This document shows, one piece after another, positions 1-7,452 of a stretch of DNA of 11,137 nucleotides; position 1 is the first letter of the stretch, and each line of letters opens with the position of its first letter. Made by a program: the position numbers and the translations under genes. The notes under the pieces were generated by a model, which worked only from the letters and a program-made list of their open reading frames with translations, made no database searches and had not been told where the DNA came from. Origin of the DNA: CAYYHA01 sp964471535 (GTDB lineage Bacteria; Myxococcota; Myxococcia; SLRQ01). The DNA is taken from contig CAYYHA010000126.1 of the NCBI GenBank assembly GCA_964471535.1, positions 1-11,137 of the forward strand, in the 5' to 3' direction.

Positions 1-1
1 G

Positions 2-646
2 GCGGGAACGGTCTACGTTCTCCGGTCACCCGAGCTCATCGAGAACCACCGGATCGATCTCGCCGACAACCTCCATCTCTTGAGCGGTCTCGCTGCGGTG
101 GCGCACCGCGCCGGAGGACGCATCCGCTTCGACGAGCTGCACCACGAGGCACCGCCACCGAGCGAGGTGCACATCGACCGCGCGGCGGTCTGGGCCGTCT
201 CCGCGCAGGCGCTGCTCGTTGCCGCCGCCTACCTTCTCTGCGCCGGGCCCCGCTTTGGGAGCATCCGCCCCGTGGTGGTCGAAACGCGGCGCAGCACCCT
301 CGAGTACGTGCGCTCGCTGGCAGACCTCTACCGGCGTGCCGGAGACGAGCGCGCACTGTGCGAGGCGGTCTATCGGCACTTCCGCATCCAACTCTTCGAG
401 CGCTTCGCGCTCTCTACGAGCCTCGACGAGGCCGAAGCGGGGCGCCTTTTGTGCGCCCGCACGCCGCTCTCCCCCGAGGCCTGGGCGGAGGCCATGGCGG
501 CGTTCCATGCGCGGGAGCCGCGCCTCGACGCCTGTGTCCGTGCGGTGGCCCGCCTGGAGGCGATCCTCCTCGCTACAGGGGCAGGGCAATCTGGTATGCA
601 TCCCGAGCCATGGGAGATCGGGCGAAGGCAATCGCAGAGGGGCTGA
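2..646 (+). CDS. DUF4350 domain-containing membrane protein, C-terminal part (5' end outside window)
   Basis: The reading frame is open from base 2, with no start inside the window, and ends with TGA at 644-646, giving 214 visible residues. The first residues (AGTVYVLRSPELIENHRIDL, then ADNL) and RIRFDELHHE at about 41-50 match the end of the DUF4350 globular domain, which has a conserved Asn-containing loop and an F-D-E-x-H-H type motif. One hydrophobic membrane segment follows at about residues 62-81. A cytoplasmic-looking helical tail (about 95-190) contains the family-like stretch STLEYVRSLADLYRRAGDE. Biochemical function is unknown. Genes of this family normally sit next to moxR and DUF58 genes in envelope-associated operons, as here. 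The end overlaps the moxR start by 37 bases, implying translational coupling. Family assignment is by eye; the product class is fairly secure and the role is not. Confidence 0.75.
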   Translation, partial: AGTVYVLRSPELIENHRIDLADNLHLLSGLAAVAHRAGGRIRFDELHHEAPPPSEVHIDRAAVWAVSAQALLVAAAYLLCAGPRFGSIRPVVVETRRSTLEYVRSLADLYRRAGDERALCEAVYRHFRIQLFERFALSTSLDEAEAGRLLCARTPLSPEAWAEAMAAFHAREPRLDACVRAVARLEAILLATGAGQSGMHPEPWEIGRRQSQRG

Positions 647-1554
647 CGGATCAGATTCGGCGCGTCGTCGTGGGGCACGCGGAGGCGGTGGAGGAGCTCC
701 TCGTTGCACTGCTCGCCGGAGGCCACGTCCTGATGGAGGGCGTGCCCGGCGTGGCGAAGACCACGCTGGCCCAGACCTTGGCCGCCGCCCTCGGCCTCGA
801 GTTCCGCCGGGTGCAGTTCACCCCCGATCTGATGCCCTCGGACATCACGGGCACCCGCATCTTCCAGCAGAGCACCGGCACCTTCGAGCTGGCCGCGGGA
901 CCTGTGTTCACGCAGATCCTGTTGGCCGACGAGATCAATCGCACCCCGCCCAAGACGCAGGCCGCCCTCCTAGAGGCGATGCAGGAGCGGCAGGTGACCA
1001 TCGACGGGACCCGCCACGGGCTCGGCCCCCTCTTCACCGTCATCGCGACGCAGAACCCGCTCGAGTACGAGGGCACCTATCCCCTCCCCGAGGCGCAGAC
1101 GGACCGCTTCCTGCTGAAGGTGGTCCTGGGGTATCCGCCGGCGGACGAGGAGGTCGAGATCCTGCGCCGCCACCGCGACGGTCTCGATCCGGCACAGGTC
1201 GAGGTCTCCCGGGTCTGCAGCGAGGAGGAGCTCCTGCAGGCGAGGGAGGAGGTGGCCACTCGCACCGTGGACGAGACCCTGCTCGCCTACGTGGTGTCGC
1301 TCGCCGAGGCGACCCGCGCCTCCCCGCGGCTCCGGCTCGGCGCCTCTCCCCGCGCCTCGGTGGCCCTTCTCGGTGCGGCTCGAGCCCGAGCGGCGATGCA
1401 CGGCCAAAGCTATGTGACCCCAGACGACATCAAGGCCGTGGCGCCATCGGTGCTCCGGCACCGCCTGGTCCTGCGGCCAGAAGCCGAGATCGAGGGACTG
1501 ACGGTCGACGACGTGATCGAGGGCCTGCTCCACGAGGTGGAGGTCCCTCGATAA
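610..1554 (+). CDS. MoxR family AAA+ ATPase
   Basis: A 314-residue AAA+ ATPase of the usual MoxR length. The Walker A is GVPGVAKT (residues 44-51) inside the typical GGHVLMEGVPGVAKT block. The Walker B is ILLADEIN (103-110), followed by the MoxR hallmark RTPPKTQAALLEAMQE, and sensor 1 is IATQNP (145-150). The C-terminal AAA lid contains ASPRASVALL. MoxR proteins act as chaperone-like ATPases that work with vWA-domain partners; here the partner is presumably the DUF58 protein encoded 12 bases downstream. The ATG at 610 was chosen because the family homology starts just after it. The same frame is open further upstream, but there it runs through the DUF4350 coding sequence and encodes nothing MoxR-like. 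No good Shine-Dalgarno sequence is visible, consistent with coupling to the overlapping upstream gene. Confidence 0.93.
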   Translation: MGDRAKAIAEGLTDQIRRVVVGHAEAVEELLVALLAGGHVLMEGVPGVAKTTLAQTLAAALGLEFRRVQFTPDLMPSDITGTRIFQQSTGTFELAAGPVFTQILLADEINRTPPKTQAALLEAMQERQVTIDGTRHGLGPLFTVIATQNPLEYEGTYPLPEAQTDRFLLKVVLGYPPADEEVEILRRHRDGLDPAQVEVSRVCSEEELLQAREEVATRTVDETLLAYVVSLAEATRASPRLRLGASPRASVALLGAARARAAMHGQSYVTPDDIKAVAPSVLRHRLVLRPEAEIEGLTVDDVIEGLLHEVEVPR

Positions 1555-1566
1555 CCGAGCCTCGCG

Positions 1567-2889
1567 ATGAGCCGTCTCCCCCTCATTCCCTCGCGTCGCT
1601 TCGTCTGGCTGCTGGGCTTGGGGCTCGTCCCTGCGCTCTTGGCCTTCGCGCTTCGGCCGGCCCTGTGGGCGACGGTGGCCGTCGATGCGCTCGCCTTCCT
1701 CACGCTCTTCGTCGACGCGTTGCGCACCGGCGATCCAGCGCGCCTGACGGTCCGCCGGATCCTACCAGCGACCCTGTCCGTCGGTCGTTCGGCACGGGTG
1801 GAACTCGTTTTCACTTGGCGTGGCAAGGCGCCACTCGCGGTGGCGTGGGTGGACAGCACGCCGCTTCGATTCGATGCGGAGGGGGACAGCGGGCGGGTGC
1901 AGCTCGCCGAACGGAGCGAGCTTCGCGTGACCTATCGGGTGGAGCCGATGAGCCGCGGCCGCCATCGGTTCGGCGAGCTTCACCTGCGGTTGCGCAGCCC
2001 GTGGGGGCTGTGCTGGCGGCCCCAGGTGGTCCCGCTCCCCGAGGAGGTGCGGGTCTACCCGAACCTCGAGGCACTGCGAGGGGACGAGGTCGCCCTGCTC
2101 GAGCGCCTGGGCATCGGCTCGCGCAAGCGGCGGCGACAGTGGGTCGAGGGGCGGGAGTTCGACAGCCTGCGGGAATACCGATCCGGCGACGACTTTCGGC
2201 GCATCGACTGGAAGGCCACTGCGCGCCGGGGCCACCCCGTCGTCCGCGACTTTCGGCCGGAGCAAAACCAGGACGTCATCCTCATGATCGACTGCGGGCG
2301 CCACATGCGGCCCCGCGTCGGGCGGGCGACCCGGCTCGATCTCGCGGTGGATACGGCACTGTGCCTGGCGCGTACCGCGCTCGAGCGCGGCGACCACGTG
2401 GGCCTGGTGGTCTTCAGCCACCGCCTCGAGGCCTGGCTTCCCCCGGACAAGGGGCGCGAGCAGCTCCTGCGCGTCGTGGAGATGCTCTATGCCGCAGAGC
2501 CCACGTTGACCGAATCCGACTACCACGCCGCGTTCGACTCCCTTCAGCGCCGTGCTCTGCGGCGAGCGCTCGTCGTCGCCTTCACCGACCTGCAGGGCGA
2601 AGACAGCTCGAGTGTCCTCCTGTCGCGGACGCTGCACCTGCGTCCCCGGCATCTCCCCGTGGTGGTCACCATCGCCGACGAGGCGCTGGTCGCCGCGGCC
2701 CACCGGATGCCGGAGCGCGCCGAGGAGGCCTGGGAGCGAATCGCTGCCGAACAGCTCGTCGCCGAGCGACGCGCCATCACGCGGCGGCTTCGTTCCGCCG
2801 GGGCCTGGGTCGTCGACGTGCCCGCCTCCCGGCTCTCGGCCGCCACGGTCGGCGCCTACCTCGAAGTGAAAGCAAGGGGAGCCCTCTGA
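1567..2889 (+). CDS. DUF58 domain-containing protein (vWA-like, membrane-anchored)
   Basis: A protein of 440 residues. Two adjacent hydrophobic segments (about residues 12-31 and 33-51) anchor the N terminus. A beta-rich region follows, then the DUF58 signature FDSLREYRSGDDFRRIDWKA (about 198-217), then a vWA-like fold beginning DVILMIDCGRHM (236-247). In a canonical MIDAS site this would be D-x-S-x-S; here it reads Asp-Cys-Gly-Arg-His, so metal binding may be altered. A later strand, LVVAFTDLQG (335-344), fits the vWA core. The gene lies in the same frame as moxR, separated only by its stop codon and four sense codons, so ATG 1567 is the first possible ATG. The closest purine-rich stretch (GGAGGT, 1539-1544) is too far away for normal spacing. 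It is probably the MoxR client or partner at the membrane. The process served cannot be read from the sequence. Confidence 0.9.
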   Translation: MSRLPLIPSRRFVWLLGLGLVPALLAFALRPALWATVAVDALAFLTLFVDALRTGDPARLTVRRILPATLSVGRSARVELVFTWRGKAPLAVAWVDSTPLRFDAEGDSGRVQLAERSELRVTYRVEPMSRGRHRFGELHLRLRSPWGLCWRPQVVPLPEEVRVYPNLEALRGDEVALLERLGIGSRKRRRQWVEGREFDSLREYRSGDDFRRIDWKATARRGHPVVRDFRPEQNQDVILMIDCGRHMRPRVGRATRLDLAVDTALCLARTALERGDHVGLVVFSHRLEAWLPPDKGREQLLRVVEMLYAAEPTLTESDYHAAFDSLQRRALRRALVVAFTDLQGEDSSSVLLSRTLHLRPRHLPVVVTIADEALVAAAHRMPERAEEAWERIAAEQLVAERRAITRRLRSAGAWVVDVPASRLSAATVGAYLEVKARGAL

Positions 2890-3803
2890 TGTCACACCTC
2901 TTCCGCTGGAAGGCCGTCGCCCTCGTCGCCCTGCTCCCTCTCGCCGCGGCGGCGGCGCCCAACCCTGCGCCGCCGGCGCCCGACAGTGGGCCGGCCACAG
3001 TGCTGCCTCGGCCCGCATCGGGCCAGGGCGACTCGCTGGGGCCAAAAGGGGCGGGAGCCACCCGAAAGAAGCCTGCGTTCTTGGTGCCGCTCCGCCCCAC
3101 GCTCGCATGGCGCGCGCCCATCGACCTTCCAGTCACCCTGGGCGCAGGCGCTCTCTTCGCCGGGCTCTCGATGGGGGCCGAACGCCAGGCCGTGCAGAGC
3201 GGTGTCGCCCCGCAGGCCGGACCGGGTGGGATCGATCGCCTCGCCGTGCTCGAGCTGCGCGAGGAGTTCCTCCTGCCCAGCGATCTCGTTCTCCTGACCG
3301 GTGTGGGGCTCGGCGTGGCGGCGAGCGCCGTCGACGGCTGGTGGGACGACGGGGCGCCCTGGGCTCGGCTCTTGCTCTTCGCCGAGGCGCTCGCGGTCAA
3401 CGGCGCGCTCACCGAGCTGGCGAAGTACGCGGTCCGCCGGCCGCGCCCCTACACCTACCGAGAGCGGCTCGGCGTGGTGGACGACGACCTCTCCTTCTTC
3501 AGTGGCCACACCTCGAACGTGGCAGCCGCGACCTTCTTTGCCGCGCGCTCCATCGATGTGAGCGGCGAGGTTTCGGCTCCGCTTCGCGTGGCGTTGTATG
3601 GTGGCGCCGGCCTGCTCACGCTCGCGGTCGCCGCGCTGCGGGTCGCTGCGGGCAAGCATTGGCCCAGCGACGTTCTGACCGGCGCGGTGGTGGGAGGAAG
3701 CGTAGGCTTCCTCGTCCCGGAGTTGCACCGGCACGCACCGGTGCGGGCGCTGCTGCTCCCCACGCCCCACGGTGGGAGCGTGGCCGTCGCGGGGAGCTTC
3801 TGA
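2889..3803 (+). CDS. PAP2 superfamily phosphatase, signal-peptide-bearing
   Basis: A protein of 304 residues. It starts with a signal peptide (basic HLFRWK, hydrophobic core about 9-22, Ala-rich cleavage zone around 20-23), followed by a Pro/Ala-rich linker to about residue 60. The three PAP2 phosphatase motifs are intact: K179-x6-R186-P187, S205-G206-H207, and R251-x5-H257-x3-D261. These form the active site that hydrolyses phosphate or pyrophosphate esters, commonly of lipids such as phosphatidate or undecaprenyl pyrophosphate. Hydrophobic stretches at about 82-95, 133-148, 161-175, 236-252 and 262-276 suggest a multi-pass core. The ATG shares its A with the TGA of the DUF58 gene, and AAGGGGAG (2874-2881) is a well-spaced ribosome-binding site 7 bases upstream. 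The substrate is not determinable. An outer-membrane or periplasmic lipid phosphatase in the same operon as MoxR/DUF58 points to envelope work. Confidence 0.88.
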   Translation: MSHLFRWKAVALVALLPLAAAAAPNPAPPAPDSGPATVLPRPASGQGDSLGPKGAGATRKKPAFLVPLRPTLAWRAPIDLPVTLGAGALFAGLSMGAERQAVQSGVAPQAGPGGIDRLAVLELREEFLLPSDLVLLTGVGLGVAASAVDGWWDDGAPWARLLLFAEALAVNGALTELAKYAVRRPRPYTYRERLGVVDDDLSFFSGHTSNVAAATFFAARSIDVSGEVSAPLRVALYGGAGLLTLAVAALRVAAGKHWPSDVLTGAVVGGSVGFLVPELHRHAPVRALLLPTPHGGSVAVAGSF

Positions 3804-3804
3804 G

Positions 3805-5727
3805 ATGGCGGAGGAGCAGCGGGACGCGCATTCGGAACCGCCCGCCACACCGGTGGAGCGGCCTTCGACCGCCGAGGCCCCGGCCGGTCGCCAGCCGAAC
3901 CCCGCGGCGGTCTACCGGCAGCGGCTGGCGCAGCGGCGGGCGCTGCACGAGCGTCTCTCCCTCCGAGAAGGCCGGATCGCCCAGGGCAGGATGGGGGTCT
4001 TCCTCGCAGGCGTGGCCCTCGCCGCCGGCCTCTTCATCTGGCCCGAACTCTCGGCCTGGTGGCTCCTGGTGCCGACGGGCGCCTTCGTCGCCCTGGCGAT
4101 CCACCACGAGACGGTGCTCCGCCGGATCCGGGAGGCAGAGCGCCGCGCCCACTTCTACGAGGAGGGTTTGGCCCGGCTCGAGGACCGCTGGGCGGGCCGG
4201 GGCGTCCCCGGGGCGGGCCTCGCCCCCGCGGACCACGTCTACGCGGCGGACCTCGACCTCTTTGGGGAGGGGTCGCTCTTCGAACGGCTCTGTACGGCGC
4301 GGACCCGGGCGGGGGAGACGAAGCTTGCGAGCTGGCTCCTCGCGCCCGCCGATCGCGGGACGCTCGTGCGACGGCAGGGTGCGGTGCGGGACCTCGAGGG
4401 GCGCCTCGACCTGCGGGAGGACCTGGCCACGTTGGGAGACGACGTGCGCGCCACCGTAGAGCCCGAGGTGCTCACGGCCTGGGCAACGGCCCCGCCCACC
4501 CTCGAATCGACCGGGCTTCGGATCCTCGTGGGCATCGCCACGGCGGCGAACCTGGCCACCTTCCTGGCGTGGGCGCTCTTCTCCGTGCCCTTTTGGTACT
4601 TCGGCGGGGCGCTGCTCCTTGGGGCGCTGCTGATGCGGGCGATCTCTCCCCGGGTCGAATCGGTACTCGCAGCGGTGGAGCGCCCGGGCCGCGAACTCCA
4701 CGTGCTCGCCCGGGTCTTGGAACGTCTGGAGGCAGAGCGCTTCGAGGACGGCTACCTGCGCTCGCTGCAGGCGTCGCTGCGTTCCGAGGGACGAGCGGCG
4801 AGCGCGACCATCCGCCGGCTGTCGCGGCTCATCGACCGTGTGAACCAGCGGAAGAACCAGTTCTTCCTGCCGATTGCCCTCGCGCTGTTGTGGACGCCAC
4901 ACCACGCCTTTCTCGTCGAGTCCTGGCGCCGGCGCCACGGTGGAAAGGTGGCAGCCTGGCTGGACGCGATGGGAGAGCTCGAGGCGCTTGCCTCGCTGGC
5001 CGCCTACGCCTTCGAAAATCCGCAGGACCCCTTCGCCGAGATCGTCGAAGTGGATCGCCCGCTCTTCGAAGCAACGGGCCTCGGTCATCCGCTCATCCCC
5101 AGACAGTCCTGCGTGACCAACGACGTCACCCTCGGCAACGGCGTGGACCTCATCGTGGTCAGCGGCTCCAACATGAGCGGGAAGAGCACCTTCCTGCGCG
5201 CGGTGGGAACGAACGCCGTCTTGGGCCTCGCCGGTGCGCCCGTTCGGGCCTCCTCACTCCGGCTCTCCATGCTCTGTATTGGCGCGAGCATTCGGGTGCA
5301 GGACAGCCTGCGGGAGGGAGCGAGCCGCTTCTGGGCCGAGATCAACAGGCTGAAGCAGATCCTGGATCTCGCTCGGCTCGGCGCGCATCCGGTGTTGTTC
5401 CTGTTGGACGAACTCTTGTCCGGGACCAACTCCCACGACCGCCGGATCGGGGCGGAGAGACTCCTGCGGAACCTGCTCGAGGCAGGTGCCGCCGGTCTCG
5501 TGACGACCCACGATCTCGCCTTGGCGGATATTGCCGACGCCTTGGCACCGCGGGCGAAGAACGTCCACTTCGCCGATGAGGTCGTCGATGGGGCGCTCCG
5601 CTTCGACTACAAGCTCCGCGAAGGGCGCGTTCGGCGCAGCAACGCGCTGGCCTTGATGCGCGCCGTGGGGCTGGACGTCCCGGACTTCGACCCACCGCCA
5701 CCTTCCCCTGCCTCGTCGTCGTCATAA
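3805..5727 (+). CDS. membrane-anchored MutS-like ATPase (MutS-related protein)
   Basis: A protein of 640 residues. The C-terminal part is a MutS-type ABC ATPase: Walker A GSNMSGKS (454-461), signature-like DSLREGASRFWAE (500-512), Walker B LFLLDE (531-536) followed by LLSGTN, and the TTHD switch (567-570). A helical MutS core and lever-like region lies at about 280-420. The N-terminal mismatch-recognition and connector domains of true MutS are missing. Instead there are two hydrophobic segments at about 63-79 and 84-99 and two more at about 238-258 and 262-279. The protein is therefore probably membrane-bound and not a replication-repair MutS. The ATG at 3805 comes one base after the PAP2 stop and has GGGGAG at 3791-3796; an earlier in-frame ATG (3772) lies inside the PAP2 gene and is less likely. 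The C terminus is Pro/Ser-rich. Function of this subfamily is unknown to me. Confidence 0.88.
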   Translation: MAEEQRDAHSEPPATPVERPSTAEAPAGRQPNPAAVYRQRLAQRRALHERLSLREGRIAQGRMGVFLAGVALAAGLFIWPELSAWWLLVPTGAFVALAIHHETVLRRIREAERRAHFYEEGLARLEDRWAGRGVPGAGLAPADHVYAADLDLFGEGSLFERLCTARTRAGETKLASWLLAPADRGTLVRRQGAVRDLEGRLDLREDLATLGDDVRATVEPEVLTAWATAPPTLESTGLRILVGIATAANLATFLAWALFSVPFWYFGGALLLGALLMRAISPRVESVLAAVERPGRELHVLARVLERLEAERFEDGYLRSLQASLRSEGRAASATIRRLSRLIDRVNQRKNQFFLPIALALLWTPHHAFLVESWRRRHGGKVAAWLDAMGELEALASLAAYAFENPQDPFAEIVEVDRPLFEATGLGHPLIPRQSCVTNDVTLGNGVDLIVVSGSNMSGKSTFLRAVGTNAVLGLAGAPVRASSLRLSMLCIGASIRVQDSLREGASRFWAEINRLKQILDLARLGAHPVLFLLDELLSGTNSHDRRIGAERLLRNLLEAGAAGLVTTHDLALADIADALAPRAKNVHFADEVVDGALRFDYKLREGRVRRSNALALMRAVGLDVPDFDPPPPSPASSSS

Positions 5728-5829
5728 GGAGGCACCGGGAGCACGGCGCGGGGGCCGCCTCGCTACGGTCGGCTCGTTTGCAGCGCGCCCCTCGCGCGGG
5801 GAGACCTGCTGCGGAAGACGGGCGCGTGC

Positions 5830-7452
5830 TCACTCCACCTTCCCCTGCAGGATCCAGCGGCGGCGAGCCCGATCGTAGTACAGCCACAGGAGATCACCCC
5901 GCTTCGTTTCTGCGTAGTAGTACTCCCTGTGCACCTCGGTGGCCCACCACCCCCCGGAAACGGTGAAAGGTCCCCACATCTGCTCGATTGCCCCTAGGGC
6001 GGGGTCGATGCACACGCCTCCCCCCAAGCCGGCCTCCCGTTCCCCCTCTGGCGCTTCCTGGAGTTGGAAGCCCCTTCCCATGCGCCGAACCAGAGGCCGA
6101 TCCCCCTCGACACGTCCAGGACGGGGACGCCTCACCTCCGCGATGGGCTTCCACTCGAAACGTGCCTCCGGCAAATGCGCATCCCGGAGTTCCGCACGAA
6201 CCACACTGCCTTCACCCACCTCGGCCCGAAGCCGAGCCAACGCACGGCCCGCTTCCCGCAGGTCTCGGCGACGACCACGAAAGAACAGGCCGAGCTGACC
6301 CCGCTTCGCCGACACCGCCTCGGCGATGAGCTCCGCCCTTCGAACGGGACCGGGAAGCGGTGAAGCCTCCAGCTTGATGCGAACGAGGCTCAATACCTGC
6401 CCCACATCCAGCGTGGGCTCCGCCGGCCTTAGAACGTACACCCGTCGTTCCCTATGCCGACCGGAAGGTTCCTCGCTTTCTCGATCGCCCGAGGCGCCCT
6501 CCTGCCCCTCCCTCTCACCGGACTCGATGGGGGCACCCGAAGAGGTGTCCCCATCGGGATCAGCTTCGATCCAAACATCGAAGCAAAGGACGATGTGGAG
6601 CGATGCAAGTGCAAGCATCCTTTCGCCCAAGCATTGGATCATTCGATCCAGACTCCTTTTGAAGGAAAACAGAATCCGATGGACATCGCCTTCAGAAACA
6701 TCGAAATCGATCTCCTCTTTGACCGGCTCTTCGAGGACTCTCGAAACAATCTTTCCAAACCCGTGTCCACGGGCCTGACGAAGGAGATTCTCCGCCCCTT
6801 CGCCTATACGTTCGCGGACGTCGCAGGAGGAAAGGGAAGACAGATCCCCCAGTTTTTCCATACCCAGCTGCACCAACGATCCCAAAGCATCTGGATCGAG
6901 GCCAAGGTGGACAAGAGGGACGGAATCCATCCTGAGACGCTCTTCCCGAGGGGACGCCGCCACCCAAAACGTTCCCACAGGAATGGACCGGGCCAACGCA
7001 TACGTAGCAAACCGATCGAACCCAACGGCAACCCTTCCGTCGAATCCTGCACTCGAAACGGAACGCAAAACGGCATTTGCAAGATGCGCCAAGGAAGGCC
7101 AGGATCGACCCAGCCCGCTCACATCCATCCAAAATACACCTGGCTCGTTTTCCGAGGCCTCTACACGAGGTGAGAAACGAAGAAGCCTCTCCAACAGACT
7201 CCGAACGATCTCCCGAATCCTCTTATCGGAAACGACCCCAGAAACGAGATGGGATGCGAGAGACAGCGCATCGGCGTGGCGCATCCCTCGACAAATTCTC
7301 CTAGCTTTCGCTTCCTCGTTGACCCAGAGTATCGGTGCTCCAGCGGCTTCGGAGGCGACGACGGCGACGGGACGGCCACGCCACTCGGGATGATCGTGGA
7401 GCAGCGTTTGGAGAGGCAATTCGGGGAGATCAACGCAGGCCAGACGGTCCAC
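5830..7452 (-). CDS. imuB: ImuB: catalytically defective Y-family DNA polymerase-like protein
   Basis: A protein of 540 residues from GTG 7452. The Y-family core is visible: CVDLPELPLQ at the N terminus (retained Asp8), finger region ILWVNEEAKARRICRGM (41-57), palm strand FWMDVSGLG (about 107-115), helix-hairpin-helix-like region (about 186-230), and little finger. Aligned by eye to SIDEAFLDVT of DinB, the catalytic Asp-Glu pair is Gly105-Val106, so catalysis is not expected; this is characteristic of ImuB. QLGLF (386-390) matches the beta-clamp-binding consensus. The tail (about 492-540, MWGPFTVSGGWW to the end) resembles DUF6504, common in ImuB proteins. An acidic Gly/Ser/Glu-rich insert lies at about 295-336. 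ImuB bridges ImuA, the clamp and the DnaE2 polymerase in SOS translesion mutagenesis. It overlaps imuA by 23 bases. No dnaE2 follows; the next gene converges 102 bases away. Confidence 0.87.
   Translation of the reverse strand: MDRLACVDLPELPLQTLLHDHPEWRGRPVAVVASEAAGAPILWVNEEAKARRICRGMRHADALSLASHLVSGVVSDKRIREIVRSLLERLLRFSPRVEASENEPGVFWMDVSGLGRSWPSLAHLANAVLRSVSSAGFDGRVAVGFDRFATYALARSIPVGTFWVAASPREERLRMDSVPLVHLGLDPDALGSLVQLGMEKLGDLSSLSSCDVRERIGEGAENLLRQARGHGFGKIVSRVLEEPVKEEIDFDVSEGDVHRILFSFKRSLDRMIQCLGERMLALASLHIVLCFDVWIEADPDGDTSSGAPIESGEREGQEGASGDRESEEPSGRHRERRVYVLRPAEPTLDVGQVLSLVRIKLEASPLPGPVRRAELIAEAVSAKRGQLGLFFRGRRRDLREAGRALARLRAEVGEGSVVRAELRDAHLPEARFEWKPIAEVRRPRPGRVEGDRPLVRRMGRGFQLQEAPEGEREAGLGGGVCIDPALGAIEQMWGPFTVSGGWWATEVHREYYYAETKRGDLLWLYYDRARRRWILQGKVE

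Noticed and set aside
219..2888. Plus-strand open frame continuous with the PAP2 phosphatase frame
   Set aside because: Only the last 304 codons (from 2889) are real. Upstream it is an Arg/Pro/Ala-rich out-of-frame reading of the DUF4350, MoxR and DUF58 genes.
3805..5727. Reading the MutS-like gene as canonical mutS or mutS2
   Set aside because: It lacks the mismatch-recognition domain of MutS and the Smr domain of MutS2, is shorter than MutS, and has membrane segments.
5783..5797. GCGCG-CCCCT-CGCGC hairpin between the MutS-like gene and imuB as a terminator
   Set aside because: Five-base stem with no T tract on either strand; such hairpins are expected by chance in this GC-rich DNA.
6454..7173. 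Plus-strand open frame of 239 codons inside imuB
   Set aside because: It is opposite the conserved Y-family core and stays open because of lower GC there; no ribosome-binding site or domain.
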